Source of the DNA: Tissierella praeacuta_A
GTDB taxonomy: Bacteria; Bacillota; Clostridia; Tissierellales; Tissierellaceae
DNA length: 64,000 nucleotides
Direction of reading: 5' to 3'
Assembly (NCBI RefSeq): GCF_040396155.1
Contig: NZ_JBEBOY010000008.1
Span: 1-64,000, forward strand
Positions 9,183-18,542 of the stretch are shown in pieces; positions within the stretch are counted from its first letter, which is position 1; each line of letters starts with the position of its first letter. Position numbers and translations under genes: made by a program. The notes below the pieces were generated by a model, which saw nothing but the letters and a program-made list of their open reading frames with translations, searched no databases and was not told where the DNA came from.

Positions 9183-10514
9183 CTATCCTTTTAATTCTTT
9201 TACTATTTCATCAATTTTTCTTTTTAGTTCAGAGTTTTCATTTATATCGGTACTGATTTTGTCATATGCATGTATGACAGTAGTATGATCTCTTCCTCCA
9301 AATTCTTCTCCTATTTTTGGTAAAGATAGATCTGTTAACTCTCTTGTAAGATACATAGCAATTTGTCTAGGGTAAGCTATTGCTCTAGTTCTTTTTTTAG
9401 AGTTGAAATCATCAATTTTAACTTTAAAATTCTTTGATATTATTTCTTTTATTAAATCCACAGTAATTTCTATGGACTTGTTACTTGATAGTATATCTTT
9501 TAAAGCTTCTTCAGCTAATTCTTCAGTGACTTCGCTATTTGTCAGAGAAGAATAGGCTACTACTCTAATTAGTGCTCCTTCCAGTTCTCTGATATTTGAT
9601 TGAATTTTAGAAGCTATGTAGAGCATTACATCATCACTAACTTTAATATTTTCAACATTAGCCTTTTTCCTAAGTATAGCAATTCTAGTTTCCAAATCTG
9701 GTGGTTGAATATCAGCTATAAGTCCCCATTCAAATCTAGATCTAAGCCTGTCTTCTAATGTAGGAATCTCCTTAGGTGGTCTATCACTTGATATAATTAT
9801 TTGTTTATTAGCCTCATGAAGAGCATTAAATGTATGGAAAAATTCTTCTTGAGTTCCTTCTTTGCCAGCAATAAATTGTATATCGTCTATTAAAAGAACA
9901 TCTATATTTCTATATTTATTTCTAAATTCTTCATTTCTATATTCTCTTATGGAATTAATAAGTTCATTTGTAAATTTTTCCGAAGTGACATATACCACTT
10001 TTGAATTGGGATTTTGACTAAGGGTATAATGTCCAATTGCATGCATTAAATGTGTTTTTCCAAGACCTACTCCACCATATAAGAATAAAGGGTTATATGC
10101 TTGAGCTGGTGCTTCTGCTACAGCTAAGGAAGCAGCATGGGCAAAACGATTACTATTACCTATTACAAATGTATCAAAGGTATATTTTGGATTTAATTGT
10201 GCTCGTTGATTGTTATCGCCTACATCTTGTACTACGGGTTGTCCCATATTTAGAGAATATTCTTCTCCAGGTATGATAAATTGAATATCAAATTCTTCTT
10301 CAGTTACATGGGAAAAAGCATTTTTTATTAAATTTAGATATCTGCCTACTAAAATTCCTTTTGTAAATTCATTAGGTGCTGCTAATATTACTTTACCAGG
10401 AGAAATACTAATAGGTTCTATAGTTTTTAACCAAGTATTAAAACTAACTTCAGTTAATTCGACTTTAATTAGATTTAATACTTCATTCCAAATATTATCT
10501 AAACTTGAAGCCAT
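9183..10514 (-). CDS. dnaA: Chromosomal replication initiator DnaA
   Basis: AAA+ initiator of 443 residues. Domain I (1-80) is followed by a short linker (about 85-110). Domain III carries Walker A GGVGLGKT (147-154) and Walker B VLLIDDIQFI. Domain IV ends in the DnaA signature GGRDHTTVIHAYDKI, which reads the DnaA box. ATG follows AGGAGGT. Box clusters flank the gene on both sides, and one box overlaps its putative promoter, suggesting autoregulation. Confidence 0.98.
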   Translation of the reverse strand: MASSLDNIWNEVLNLIKVELTEVSFNTWLKTIEPISISPGKVILAAPNEFTKGILVGRYLNLIKNAFSHVTEEEFDIQFIIPGEEYSLNMGQPVVQDVGDNNQRAQLNPKYTFDTFVIGNSNRFAHAASLAVAEAPAQAYNPLFLYGGVGLGKTHLMHAIGHYTLSQNPNSKVVYVTSEKFTNELINSIREYRNEEFRNKYRNIDVLLIDDIQFIAGKEGTQEEFFHTFNALHEANKQIIISSDRPPKEIPTLEDRLRSRFEWGLIADIQPPDLETRIAILRKKANVENIKVSDDVMLYIASKIQSNIRELEGALIRVVAYSSLTNSEVTEELAEEALKDILSSNKSIEITVDLIKEIISKNFKVKIDDFNSKKRTRAIAYPRQIAMYLTRELTDLSLPKIGEEFGGRDHTTVIHAYDKISTDINENSELKRKIDEIVKELKG

Positions 10515-10568
10515 TTTTTTACCTCCTATTCATTAAAATTATTACCAATAGAAAAAAAAATAAACTTA

Positions 10569-10597
10569 TTTATAAAAGTTATAAACAGAGTTATCAA
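10569..10597 (-). promoter_or_regulatory. dnaA promoter overlapping a DnaA box
   Basis: On the minus strand TTGATA (10592-10597), 17 bases, TATAAA (10569-10574), about 55 bases before the dnaA start. The -35 lies inside the DnaA-box variant at 10591-10599, so DnaA could repress its own promoter. Confidence 0.55.
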
Positions 10598-10966
10598 CAA
10601 AAAAATAAAAACAAATAGATATAAACAAATTAAATTTATAAAAATTCGCTGTGGATAATATATTGATAAAATGTTATTAAAAAAATATTAGATATAAATA
10701 TTAACTTATCAACAGGGTGAAAAAAATAAAACTGTTGATAAAAAACAAGATAATTAGTGAATTTTAATAAAATAAGTGGATATTTATAAAAGTTATACAC
10801 ATACTATCCACAAAATGTGCATAACTTATAGATATTGATAAGTTTTAAATAATATCCACATGCTATTTTATAATATCAAAATTTAGGAATATATTCAATA
10901 AAATTATCCACAAGTTGAACATATTGTTAATAACTTTATTATGAATTTTAGTTTTGTTGAAATTTC

Positions 10967-10995
10967 TTGACATATTTACTTCAAATAAATATAAT
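10967..10995 (+). promoter_or_regulatory. rpmH operon promoter
   Basis: A perfect sigma-A promoter: TTGACA (10967-10972), 17-base spacer, TATAAT (10990-10995). It leaves about 90 bases of leader before the rpmH ribosome binding site and probably drives rpmH-rnpA-yidD-yidC-jag. Confidence 0.8.
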
Positions 10996-11090
10996 CATTA
11001 GTAGTATTTGTGTTTTCTTATGGAAAACTCTATATTATTTAATTGTTTATATATTTCTGAAGGTATATTATCGAAGGAGGTGTTTTTCAA

Positions 11091-11225
11091 ATGAAAAGAA
11101 CTTATCAACCGAAAAAGAGACAAAGAAGTAAAGAGCATGGATTTAGAAAAAGAATGAAAACCAGATCAGGTAGAGAAATTATAAAAGCAAGAAGAAGAAG
11201 AGGAAGAAAAAAATTAACTGCATAA
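11091..11225 (+). CDS. rpmH: 50S ribosomal protein L34
   Basis: A 44-residue, very basic protein beginning MKRTYQPKKRQRSKEHGF and ending RRRRGRKKLTA, a full-length L34. The start follows GAAGGAGGTG. It is the first gene of the rpmH-rnpA-yidD-yidC-jag cluster, divergent from dnaA across the origin, its standard bacterial location. Confidence 0.97.
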   Translation: MKRTYQPKKRQRSKEHGFRKRMKTRSGREIIKARRRRGRKKLTA

Positions 11226-11250
11226 GGCCGCTACTCAGGTGGCCTTTTTA
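11224..11250 (+). terminator. Weak hairpin after rpmH, possible attenuator
   Basis: Six base pairs (11224-11229 with 11241-11246) followed by five T residues. The short stem suggests partial termination, which would let L34 be made in excess over the downstream RNase P protein. Confidence 0.5.
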
Positions 11251-11321
11251 TAACGACCATTTGTTTTTATCGGATATTTATTGTTAAAGGCCATTTATTT
11301 GAATTAAAGGGAGCAAATGCA

Positions 11322-11678
11322 ATGAATAAGGTTTATAGATTGAGAAGTAATATAGAGTTTAGGAAAGTCTATAGTAGTGGAAAAAATTATTGGAATAGAA
11401 ATTTAGTTCTTTATATGAGAAAAAATAGTGTTGGAAATACTAGGGTAGGTTATTCTATTACGAAGAAAATAGGGAACTCTGTAGTTAGGAATAAAATAAG
11501 AAGAAGAATGAAAGAAATTTATAGATTAAATTTTGATAAGATAAAAGGTAATTATGATTTAATTTTTATACCCAAAAAAAATGTGGTAGATATTTCCTAT
11601 AAAGAATTAGAAAGTGCAATGCTTCATATTCTAAAATTAGCAGGTATGTTAATAAGCCAAAGTGATAATAATGGCTAG
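11322..11678 (+). CDS. rnpA: Ribonuclease P protein component
   Basis: A 118-residue basic protein that binds the RNase P RNA and helps process tRNA 5' ends. The family signature is present as RRNKIRRRMKEIYR (here VVRNKIRRRMKEIYR), preceded by VGYSITKKIGNSVVRNK. Start ATG after AAGGGAGC. The 3' end overlaps yidD by eight bases, giving tight coupling. Confidence 0.95.
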   Translation: MNKVYRLRSNIEFRKVYSSGKNYWNRNLVLYMRKNSVGNTRVGYSITKKIGNSVVRNKIRRRMKEIYRLNFDKIKGNYDLIFIPKKNVVDISYKELESAMLHILKLAGMLISQSDNNG

Positions 11679-11886
11679 ATTGGCTATTTTTTTAATTAAA
11701 ATTTATCAGAATATTATATCGAAATACATTTTAACTAGGAAGAATTGTAGATTTTATCCAACTTGCTCAGAGTATTCTATACAAGCTTATAGTAAATATG
11801 GTTTTTTAAAAGGGACTTATTTAACTATAAAGAGAATATTAAGATGTCATCCATTTAGTAAAGGAGGATATGATCCGCTTAAATGA
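11671..11886 (+). CDS. yidD: Membrane protein insertion efficiency factor YidD
   Basis: A 71-residue protein with the family core CRFYPTCSEYSIQAYSKYG and LRCHPFSKGGYDPL, including the conserved cysteines. The N-terminal amphipathic helix (ARLAIFLIKIYQNIIS) should lie on the membrane. The start is placed at the ATG at 11671 rather than the in-frame ATG nine bases upstream, by family alignment. It sits between rnpA and yidC as usual and aids YidC-dependent insertion. Confidence 0.93.
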   Translation: MARLAIFLIKIYQNIISKYILTRKNCRFYPTCSEYSIQAYSKYGFLKGTYLTIKRILRCHPFSKGGYDPLK

Positions 11887-11900
11887 TAGGAGGTTTATAA

Positions 11901-12608
11901 ATGACTGCTTTTTTAGGCAATATTTTAGGTAGGCTATTGAAATTCGTCTACGATATGGTATCCCAGATTGGTACAGAGCCAGCAAACTTTTCTTTTTATG
12001 CAATGGCTATAATTATAACGACTATAATATTTAAACTTATACTTTTACCTATTAGTTTACATCAAAGTAAATCTTCTAAGAAGATGAATGAGCTTCAACC
12101 AAAAATGAAAGAAATTCAAACTAAATATAAAAATGATCCACAAACAATGCAGACGAAAATGGCAGAACTATATAAAGAACACAAATATAATCCAGCTTCA
12201 GGATGTTTAATTCTTTTAGTACAATTTCCTATCATTATTGCATTTTTTAAAGTAATGGGTAATCCTACAACATTTGCTTTTAGAGATCCTGGGGTTTATG
12301 AGGCTATGAGTAAAGCATTTTTCTGGATTAAAGATTTAAACAATCCAGATCCTTATTTGTGGGGTTTACCATTATTAGCTGCAGCAACAACTTATTTCCA
12401 AAGTTTAACTATGTCTGCGGCAACTACAGATCCTCAAGCACAGGCTACGCAAAAAATGATGAATATGTTCCTCCCTATAATGATATTTATGGCAGCAAGG
12501 GGGTTTGCTGCAGGACTTGCATTATACTGGGTAATAAGTAATACTTTCTCAATTATACAACAGATAATTTCCAATAAGTCTTTAGGTAAGATTAAGGAGG
12601 AGAATTAA
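11901..12608 (+). CDS. yidC: Membrane protein insertase YidC/SpoIIIJ
   Basis: A 235-residue Oxa1/YidC/Alb3 insertase of the Gram-positive type, without the large extracytoplasmic domain of Gram-negative forms. Five hydrophobic segments are visible (about 27-50, 100-120, 145-165 and two near 185-225), with a charged cytoplasmic hairpin (KSSKKMNELQPKMKEIQ) between the first two. The hydrophilic-groove position in the first segment is lysine (IIFKLILLP) rather than arginine. No lipobox cysteine is seen at the N-terminus. It lies between yidD and jag. Confidence 0.93.
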   Translation: MTAFLGNILGRLLKFVYDMVSQIGTEPANFSFYAMAIIITTIIFKLILLPISLHQSKSSKKMNELQPKMKEIQTKYKNDPQTMQTKMAELYKEHKYNPASGCLILLVQFPIIIAFFKVMGNPTTFAFRDPGVYEAMSKAFFWIKDLNNPDPYLWGLPLLAAATTYFQSLTMSAATTDPQAQATQKMMNMFLPIMIFMAARGFAAGLALYWVISNTFSIIQQIISNKSLGKIKEEN

Positions 12609-12612
12609 AGTC

Positions 12613-13239
12613 ATGAGGTCCGTTATTAAGGTATCAAAAACCATTGATGAGGCAATAAAAGAGGCTTTAATAGAGTTAAACACAATTAGAGATGATGTAG
12701 AAATAGAAGTAATAGATGAGCCAAGTAAGGGGTTATTTGGTCTAATTGGCGGAAGAGATGCAAAGGTTAGAGTTTCAGTTGTCTATGACCCTATTGAAAT
12801 GGCTGATAGTTTTTTATCTAAATTATTAAACTCAATGAATATAAATGCAGTTAATGTAATAAAAAAAGAGGGAGACAACCTGAATGTAGATATAAAGGAC
12901 ATAAGCTCTACTGATATGGGTATCTTAATAGGCAAAAGAGGTAATACACTGGATTCCATTCAATATTTATTGTCTTTATTTATAAATAGAAATAAAGATA
13001 ATTATACTAAGGTTATAATAGATATAGAGGGATATAGGGCTAAGAGAGAAGAAACCCTAATAAGATTGGCAAATAAAATGGCCGAGAAAGCTAAGTATGT
13101 TAAAAGACCTATAAAATTAGAACCTATGAATCCTTATGAAAGAAGGATTATACATTCTGCATTACAAAATATTCCAGGGATTACTACTTATAGTGAAGGT
13201 GATGAACCTTATAGAAGGGTAGTTATTCAATCTAAATAA
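12613..13239 (+). CDS. jag: RNA-binding protein Jag/KhpB (Jag_N-KH-R3H)
   Basis: A 208-residue protein: Jag_N domain (1-55, with LFGLIGGRDAKVRV), KH-type domain (about 75-140, with the GKRGNTLDSIQYL loop) and R3H domain (about 145-208, with YERRIIHSALQ). KhpB proteins bind RNA, partner KhpA and influence cell elongation in other firmicutes. It starts four bases after yidC and is followed by a strong terminator, so it ends the rpmH operon. Confidence 0.93.
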   Translation: MRSVIKVSKTIDEAIKEALIELNTIRDDVEIEVIDEPSKGLFGLIGGRDAKVRVSVVYDPIEMADSFLSKLLNSMNINAVNVIKKEGDNLNVDIKDISSTDMGILIGKRGNTLDSIQYLLSLFINRNKDNYTKVIIDIEGYRAKREETLIRLANKMAEKAKYVKRPIKLEPMNPYERRIIHSALQNIPGITTYSEGDEPYRRVVIQSK

Positions 13240-13244
13240 AGTTA

Positions 13245-13275
13245 AAACCCAGTTATAATACTGGGTTTCTCTTAT
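13245..13275 (+). terminator. Terminator of the rpmH-jag operon
   Basis: An eight-pair stem, AAACCCAG (13245-13252) with CTGGGTTT (13261-13268), followed by a T-rich tail, six bases after the jag stop. Confidence 0.82.
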
Positions 13276-13438
13276 GATATAGGAAAAATTACAAAATTTT
13301 ATATAAATGAATGATTTTGGAATAATAGATATTAGATTTAAAAATTGTTTTATTGTTTCAGTATTAATGATATATTAGAGTTAAATAAATGTATAATTTA
13401 TTTTAGCCTTTATGGATAGATGCAAAAGAGGTGATATT

Positions 13439-14812
13439 ATGACTATTGCTGCTATTTCTACTGCTGTTGGAGAAGCAGGTATTGGTATAGTAAGAATTAG
13501 TGGGAAAAGTGCTTTAAATATTGGAAATGCAATATTTAATGGTAGTAAAGTTGAAAAATTAAGTGATGATTATAATAGGAAATTAGTATATGGTCATATA
13601 GTAGATAGGAAAAATAATCAAATAATTGATGAAGTCCTAATATCCTATATGAAAGGTCCTCATACCTATACAAGAGAAGATATGGTAGAGGTCTATTGCC
13701 ATGGTGGTATTATTTCTGTAAAAAAGGTCTTAGAGCTTATATTAGCTAATGGTGCTAGACTTGCTGAACCTGGTGAGTTTACTAAAAGAGCATTTTTAAA
13801 TGGAAGGTTAGACTTATCTCAGGCTGAAGCTATTATAGATATGATTAGGGCTAAGACTGATAAGAGTTTTGAAGCATCTCTAGACCAATTAGAGGGTTCT
13901 TTATCTAGAAAAATAAAAGAAATACGAGATATATTGTTAGGAATGATTGCTCATGTTGAAGTTTCTATAGATTTTCCTGATGAAGATATAGAAGAAATCA
14001 CATATGAAGATTTGGAAGAGGACGGAAAGAGAGTAAAAGAGGAAATAGAAAAGCTTTTATCTACTGCAGATAGAGGTAAAATTCTTAGAGATGGTTTAAA
14101 TACTGTAATATTAGGAAAGCCAAACGTGGGAAAATCATCATTATTAAATGCTGTACTTAGGGAAAATAGAGCTATAGTAACGGATATACCAGGTACAACA
14201 AGGGATATTATAGAGGAATATGTAAATATTGATGGAATACCACTTAAAATAGTAGATACTGCTGGAATAAGAAATACTGATGATTTAGTTGAGAAAATAG
14301 GAGTTAATAAAGCTAAGGAAACTGTAGAAAATGCCGATTTAATTATTGCAGTGTTTGATGCTTCAAGGGAATTATCTGATGAGGATTATGAAATAATAAA
14401 GTTAATAAAAAATAAAAAGAGTATAATTCTTTTAAATAAAACAGATTTACCTACTAAATATGATAAGGTATATTTAAGTTCTCTTTTAGATGGGAAAGAA
14501 GTAATAACTACATCTATTACATCTGGTATAGGTGTAGAGTTGTTGGAAAATAATATAAAGAATATGTTTTATAGTGGCAAAGTAGAAGTTTTTTCAGATA
14601 CTGTAGTTACTAATGTAAGACATAAAAACCAATTAGTAAAGGCTTTAGAAAATATATCCCAGGCAATAGAAGATATAAAAAGAAATGTGCCGATAGATTG
14701 TATAGAGGTGGATTTAAGGAATTGCTGGGAGAATTTAGGTGAAATCTCTGGTGATACTATTGGAGAAGATATATTGGATAAAATATTTTCTGAATTTTGT
14801 ATAGGTAAATAA
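13439..14812 (+). CDS. mnmE: tRNA modification GTPase MnmE
   Basis: A 457-residue tRNA U34 modification enzyme acting with MnmG. The N-terminal folate-binding domain begins MTIAAISTAVGEAGIGIVRISG. The G domain has GKPNVGKSS, DIPGTTRD, DTAGI and NKTD. The C-terminus FCIGK carries the essential cysteine of the family. The start is ATG 13439 after AGAGGTG; an in-frame ATG 27 bases upstream lacks a site. MnmG follows after a 180-base gap. Confidence 0.96.
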   Translation: MTIAAISTAVGEAGIGIVRISGKSALNIGNAIFNGSKVEKLSDDYNRKLVYGHIVDRKNNQIIDEVLISYMKGPHTYTREDMVEVYCHGGIISVKKVLELILANGARLAEPGEFTKRAFLNGRLDLSQAEAIIDMIRAKTDKSFEASLDQLEGSLSRKIKEIRDILLGMIAHVEVSIDFPDEDIEEITYEDLEEDGKRVKEEIEKLLSTADRGKILRDGLNTVILGKPNVGKSSLLNAVLRENRAIVTDIPGTTRDIIEEYVNIDGIPLKIVDTAGIRNTDDLVEKIGVNKAKETVENADLIIAVFDASRELSDEDYEIIKLIKNKKSIILLNKTDLPTKYDKVYLSSLLDGKEVITTSITSGIGVELLENNIKNMFYSGKVEVFSDTVVTNVRHKNQLVKALENISQAIEDIKRNVPIDCIEVDLRNCWENLGEISGDTIGEDILDKIFSEFCIGK

Positions 14813-14992
14813 AGAACCAGTGAAGAGTTAATAGTAAAAGTGAATAGTTTTAGTAAGAATTTTGAAATTTAAGCTATTTACTGGGTAAATAAACCCTAAA
14901 GGACTACTGAACAAGTACTCTGGTGGGCAAATATTGGTACCTGATTATATTAGTTATTAATTATTTACTGTATTATTAGAAAGGTGAAATTT

Positions 14993-16906
14993 ATGAAAGA
15001 AGTAAGACATTATTTTGCAGGAGAATATGATGTCATAGTAATAGGTGCTGGACATGCAGGTGTTGAGGCAGCTTTAGCAAGTAGTAGGATGGGCATGAAT
15101 ACTATGATAATGACAATGAGTTTAGACTCCATAGTGGCTTTATCTTGTAATCCTAACATAGGTGGTACAGGAAAGGGACATTTAGTAAGGGAGATAGATG
15201 CACTTGGAGGAGAAATGGCTTTAAATATAGATAAATCCTTTATACAGTCTAGGATGTTAAATACTTCTAAGGGACCAGCTGTTCACTCTTTAAGAGTTCA
15301 AGCGGATAAGAAAATGTATCATACTGAAATGAAAAAGGTATTAGAAGATGAACCAAATTTGACTCTAAGACAAGGAGAAATAATAGATATATTGTTGGAA
15401 GACAATAAGGTAAAGGGAGTTATAACTAGGACAGGAGCCATTTATAATTGTAAAGCTGTTGTTTTAGCTACAGGCACCTATTTAAGGGGAAGGATTTTCA
15501 TGGGAGAAGTTAATTATGAATCTGGACCTGATGGAATGTTTCCTTCCATAATATTATCAGATGCATTGAAGGAAAAAGGATTTAAATTAAGACGACTTAA
15601 AACTGGTACTCCAGCCAGAGTGCATAGAGATAGTATAGATTATTCTAAGATGGAAATTCAACCTGGAGATAAAGAGGTTATACCTTTTTCATTCTTGAAT
15701 ATGGATAAGGTTTATGATAAAAATCAGGTTCCATGTTATTTAACATATACCACTGAGAAGATGCATGAAATCATAAGGAACAATCTTTATCGTTCTCCTA
15801 TGTATGCAGGTGATATTGATGGAATAGGACCTAGATATTGTCCATCTATTGAAGATAAAATTGTAAGATTTTCTGATAAAAATAAACATCAAGTATTTAT
15901 AGAGCCGGAAGGGCTATCTACTAAAGAAATGTATGTACAAGGGGTTAGCTCCACATTACCAGAAGAAGTGCAATTAGAAATGTATAAAGAAATTATAGGG
16001 CTTGAAAATGTAAAATTTATGAGATCTGCATATGCTATTGAATATGATTCAATAGATCCTACAATATTGAAAAGAACATTGGAGCATAAAGAGATAAATA
16101 ATCTTTTCTTTGCAGGTCAAATAAATGGATCATCAGGATATGAAGAAGCTGCTTCTCAAGGTTTAATTGCAGGAATAAATGCAGTATTGAACATAAAGGG
16201 TGAGGAACCTTTTATACTTGATAGGTCAGAAGCATATATAGGAGTCCTAATTGATGATTTAGTCACTAAAGGCACAGAAGAGCCATATAGAATGATGACT
16301 TCAAGAGCTGAGTACAGACTTACCTTAAGACAAGATAATGCGGATTTAAGGCTTACAGAGCGTGGGTATAAGATAGGATTAGTAACAGAGGAGAGATACA
16401 CAAAGACCCTTGCAAAGAAAGAAGCCATAATAAAAGAACTTGAAAGACTTAAAAAGGTTCAAGTAAATCCAACAACAGAAAATAATAGAATAATAGAAAG
16501 CTTAAATAGTACTCCAATAAATAATCCTACAACTATTTATGATTTAATAAAAAGACCTGAATTGGGATATGATATTTTATTAGATCTTGATTCAGATAGA
16601 CCTAATTTATTGAGAGAAATTAGACTTCAAGTAGAAACACAGATTAAATATGAAGGTTATATAAAGAAACAAATGATTCAAATAGAGCAATTTAAAAAAT
16701 TAGAGAATAAAAAATTAAGTCAAGATATTGATTATAATGAAATAAAAGGACTAAGTAATGAATCAAAACAGAAATTAAATAATATAAAACCTGATTCTGT
16801 AGGACAAGCTTCCAGAATATCAGGGGTTTCACCTTCAGATATAAATGTATTATTAATTTATTTAGAACATAAAAGAAGGGAGGAGAAGAGAGATAGGGAT
16901 GAGTAA
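14993..16906 (+). CDS. mnmG: tRNA uridine-5-carboxymethylaminomethyl enzyme MnmG (GidA)
   Basis: FAD-dependent partner of MnmE, 637 residues from the chosen start. The Rossmann motif VIGAGHAGVEAALAS is near the N-terminus. SCNPNIGGTGKGHLVREIDAL and GTGTYLRG-like signatures (here LATGTYLRGRI) follow, and the C-terminal domain contains ASRISGVSPSDI. ATG 14993 follows AGAAAGGTG; a GTG three codons upstream lies within that site. Its end overlaps rsmG by eight bases. Confidence 0.96.
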   Translation: MKEVRHYFAGEYDVIVIGAGHAGVEAALASSRMGMNTMIMTMSLDSIVALSCNPNIGGTGKGHLVREIDALGGEMALNIDKSFIQSRMLNTSKGPAVHSLRVQADKKMYHTEMKKVLEDEPNLTLRQGEIIDILLEDNKVKGVITRTGAIYNCKAVVLATGTYLRGRIFMGEVNYESGPDGMFPSIILSDALKEKGFKLRRLKTGTPARVHRDSIDYSKMEIQPGDKEVIPFSFLNMDKVYDKNQVPCYLTYTTEKMHEIIRNNLYRSPMYAGDIDGIGPRYCPSIEDKIVRFSDKNKHQVFIEPEGLSTKEMYVQGVSSTLPEEVQLEMYKEIIGLENVKFMRSAYAIEYDSIDPTILKRTLEHKEINNLFFAGQINGSSGYEEAASQGLIAGINAVLNIKGEEPFILDRSEAYIGVLIDDLVTKGTEEPYRMMTSRAEYRLTLRQDNADLRLTERGYKIGLVTEERYTKTLAKKEAIIKELERLKKVQVNPTTENNRIIESLNSTPINNPTTIYDLIKRPELGYDILLDLDSDRPNLLREIRLQVETQIKYEGYIKKQMIQIEQFKKLENKKLSQDIDYNEIKGLSNESKQKLNNIKPDSVGQASRISGVSPSDINVLLIYLEHKRREEKRDRDE

Positions 16907-17615
16907 TGTGGATACTTTGTTAGATGGAATAGGGGATTTAAATATTGAACTAACTGAAGAACAAAGGAATTCTTTTATTATCTATAAAAATTTATTAAAA
17001 GAATGGAATGAAAAAATAAATATTACTGCCATAACTGATGATCGGGAAATTGATGAAAAACATTTTTTAGATAGTTTAACACCAATTATTACAAAATTAT
17101 TTGATGGAAAGAAGAAAATAATAGATATAGGTACAGGAGGAGGCTTTCCAGGCATACCTCTTAAGATTTTTAATGAGGAACTTAAAGTTACCCTATTAGA
17201 CAGTTTAAATAAAAGGATTATCTTTCTAAATGAAGTTATTAATGCCTTAGGATTAAAAGATATAGAAGCTATACATGGTAGAGCGGAAGAATTTGGTAGG
17301 GTACCTAAATATAGAGAACAATATGATATTTGCATATCTAGGGCTGTTGCCTCTTTAAATACATTATCCGAATACTCTTTGCCTTTTGTAAAAGTAGGAG
17401 GGTATTTTATAGCTATGAAGGGGCCAGATGTAGATGAAGAATTGGAAGAAGCTGAAAAAGGGATAAAACTCTTAGGCGGAAAGATTTTAAAGAAGGAAAT
17501 AGTTAAGATTCCTAATTCTGATATAATACATTCTTTGATAATTATAAACAAAATTCAAGAAACTTCTACAAAATATCCTAGAGCAGGAGGAAAACCAAAG
17601 AAAAATCCTTTATAA
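16899..17615 (+). CDS. rsmG: 16S rRNA (guanine-527-N7) methyltransferase RsmG
   Basis: A SAM-dependent rRNA methyltransferase of 238 residues. The SAM-binding motif IIDIGTGGGFPGIPLKI and the downstream ISRAVASL block are typical of RsmG/GidB. It overlaps the end of mnmG, the usual arrangement, and is followed by noc. The C-terminus ends in a basic tail (KYPRAGGKPKKNPL) that is also common in the family. Confidence 0.96.
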   Translation: MSNVDTLLDGIGDLNIELTEEQRNSFIIYKNLLKEWNEKINITAITDDREIDEKHFLDSLTPIITKLFDGKKKIIDIGTGGGFPGIPLKIFNEELKVTLLDSLNKRIIFLNEVINALGLKDIEAIHGRAEEFGRVPKYREQYDICISRAVASLNTLSEYSLPFVKVGGYFIAMKGPDVDEELEEAEKGIKLLGGKILKKEIVKIPNSDIIHSLIIINKIQETSTKYPRAGGKPKKNPL

Positions 17616-17714
17616 TATAAGGGAATTTGTAAGAAAAAATTTGGGCAATAAAGAAGGAAATATTCTAATCTATATAGAAATATATAATAAAGTCAATTGA
17701 GAAGAGGGATGCAT

Positions 17715-18506
17715 GTGAAAAATTTTCAACCAGAAATTAAATATATTCCTATATCTATTATTAAACCAAATCCATATCAGCCTAGGAAGGATTTTAATCA
17801 GAGAGCTCTAGAAGAATTGAGTCAGTCTATAAAAGCTTATGGGGTTATTCAACCTATTAGTGTTAGACAAATTAATGAAGATTCATATGAGTTAATAGCT
17901 GGAGAAAGACGACTTAGGGCTTCAGAATTGGCTGAACTTCAAGAGATACCAGCTATTATAGTGGATTACAGAGATAAGGAATCTGCTTTAATTGCATTGA
18001 TGGAAAATTTACAAAGGGAAGACTTAAATTTTATTGAAGAGGCGGAAGGATATAATAATTTAATAGAAGATCATGGATTTACTCAACAGGAGATAGCTGA
18101 AAAGATGGGTAAAAACCAATCTACTGTTGCTAATAAATTGAGACTTTTAAAATTACCAGAGGATATAAAGAGAGATTTACTAGAGAATAATCTTACAGAA
18201 AGACATGGAAGAGCATTATTAAAGTTAGCCGATGATGATTTAAAAAGAAAAATATTAGAAAAGGTAATAAATAATGAATTAAATGTAAATAAAACAGAAG
18301 CTTTAGTTAATGATATATTAGATGATTTGACTAAGAGAGAAGATAATGAAGTAAAACAAAATATTAAAAGCTTAATAAATATTAGGATTTATTTGAATAC
18401 CATAAAAAAGGCATTTTCCGCCATTAAGGATACTGGTATAAAGGCAGAATATAAAGAAGTAGATAAAGGTGACCATGTAGAAGTAGTTGTTAAGATACCA
18501 AAATAA
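17715..18506 (+). CDS. noc: Noc/ParB-like nucleoid occlusion protein
   Basis: A 263-residue ParB-family CTPase. The CTP-binding motif is GERRLRASEL, followed by the NLQREDLNFIEEAEGY core and the helix-turn-helix (TQQEIAEKMGKNQSTVANKL). The C-terminus (RIYLNTIKKAFSAIKDTG ... VVKIPK) matches Noc rather than Spo0J. GTG 17715 follows GAGGG; a TTG 18 bases upstream adds only a few residues. About ten residues precede the ParB-type core, so the amphipathic membrane-targeting helix of Bacillus Noc appears absent. The position after rsmG supports the call. Confidence 0.85.
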   Translation: MKNFQPEIKYIPISIIKPNPYQPRKDFNQRALEELSQSIKAYGVIQPISVRQINEDSYELIAGERRLRASELAELQEIPAIIVDYRDKESALIALMENLQREDLNFIEEAEGYNNLIEDHGFTQQEIAEKMGKNQSTVANKLRLLKLPEDIKRDLLENNLTERHGRALLKLADDDLKRKILEKVINNELNVNKTEALVNDILDDLTKREDNEVKQNIKSLINIRIYLNTIKKAFSAIKDTGIKAEYKEVDKGDHVEVVVKIPK

Positions 18507-18527
18507 AGCCAGGAATAACCTGGCTTT
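18505..18527. terminator. Bidirectional terminator between noc and the deacetylase
   Basis: Nine-pair stem AAAGCCAGG / CCTGGCTTT with a five-base loop between convergent genes. Confidence 0.75.
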
Positions 18528-18542
18528 AAATATTTCTAATTG

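Larger units (their letters stand above)
10515..11090. other. oriC upstream DnaA-box cluster
   Basis: A gene-free, extremely A/T-rich stretch of 576 bases between divergent dnaA and rpmH. Perfect DnaA boxes are at 10650-10658 (minus) and 10904-10912 (plus). Near-matches are TTATCAACA (10591-10599, 10706-10714), TGTTGATAA (10733-10741), TTATACACA (10793-10801), CTATCCACA (10804-10812), TGTGCATAA (10816-10824) and ATATCCACA (10852-10860). This corresponds to the upstream half of a bipartite firmicute oriC. It also holds the dnaA and rpmH promoters. Confidence 0.88.

Noticed and set aside
14813..14992. Possible RNA element in the mnmE-mnmG gap (GGGTAAATAAACCC hairpin and ...GGTGGG...GGTACC)
   Set aside because: No match to a T-box, riboswitch or terminator that I can defend; only short weak stems.
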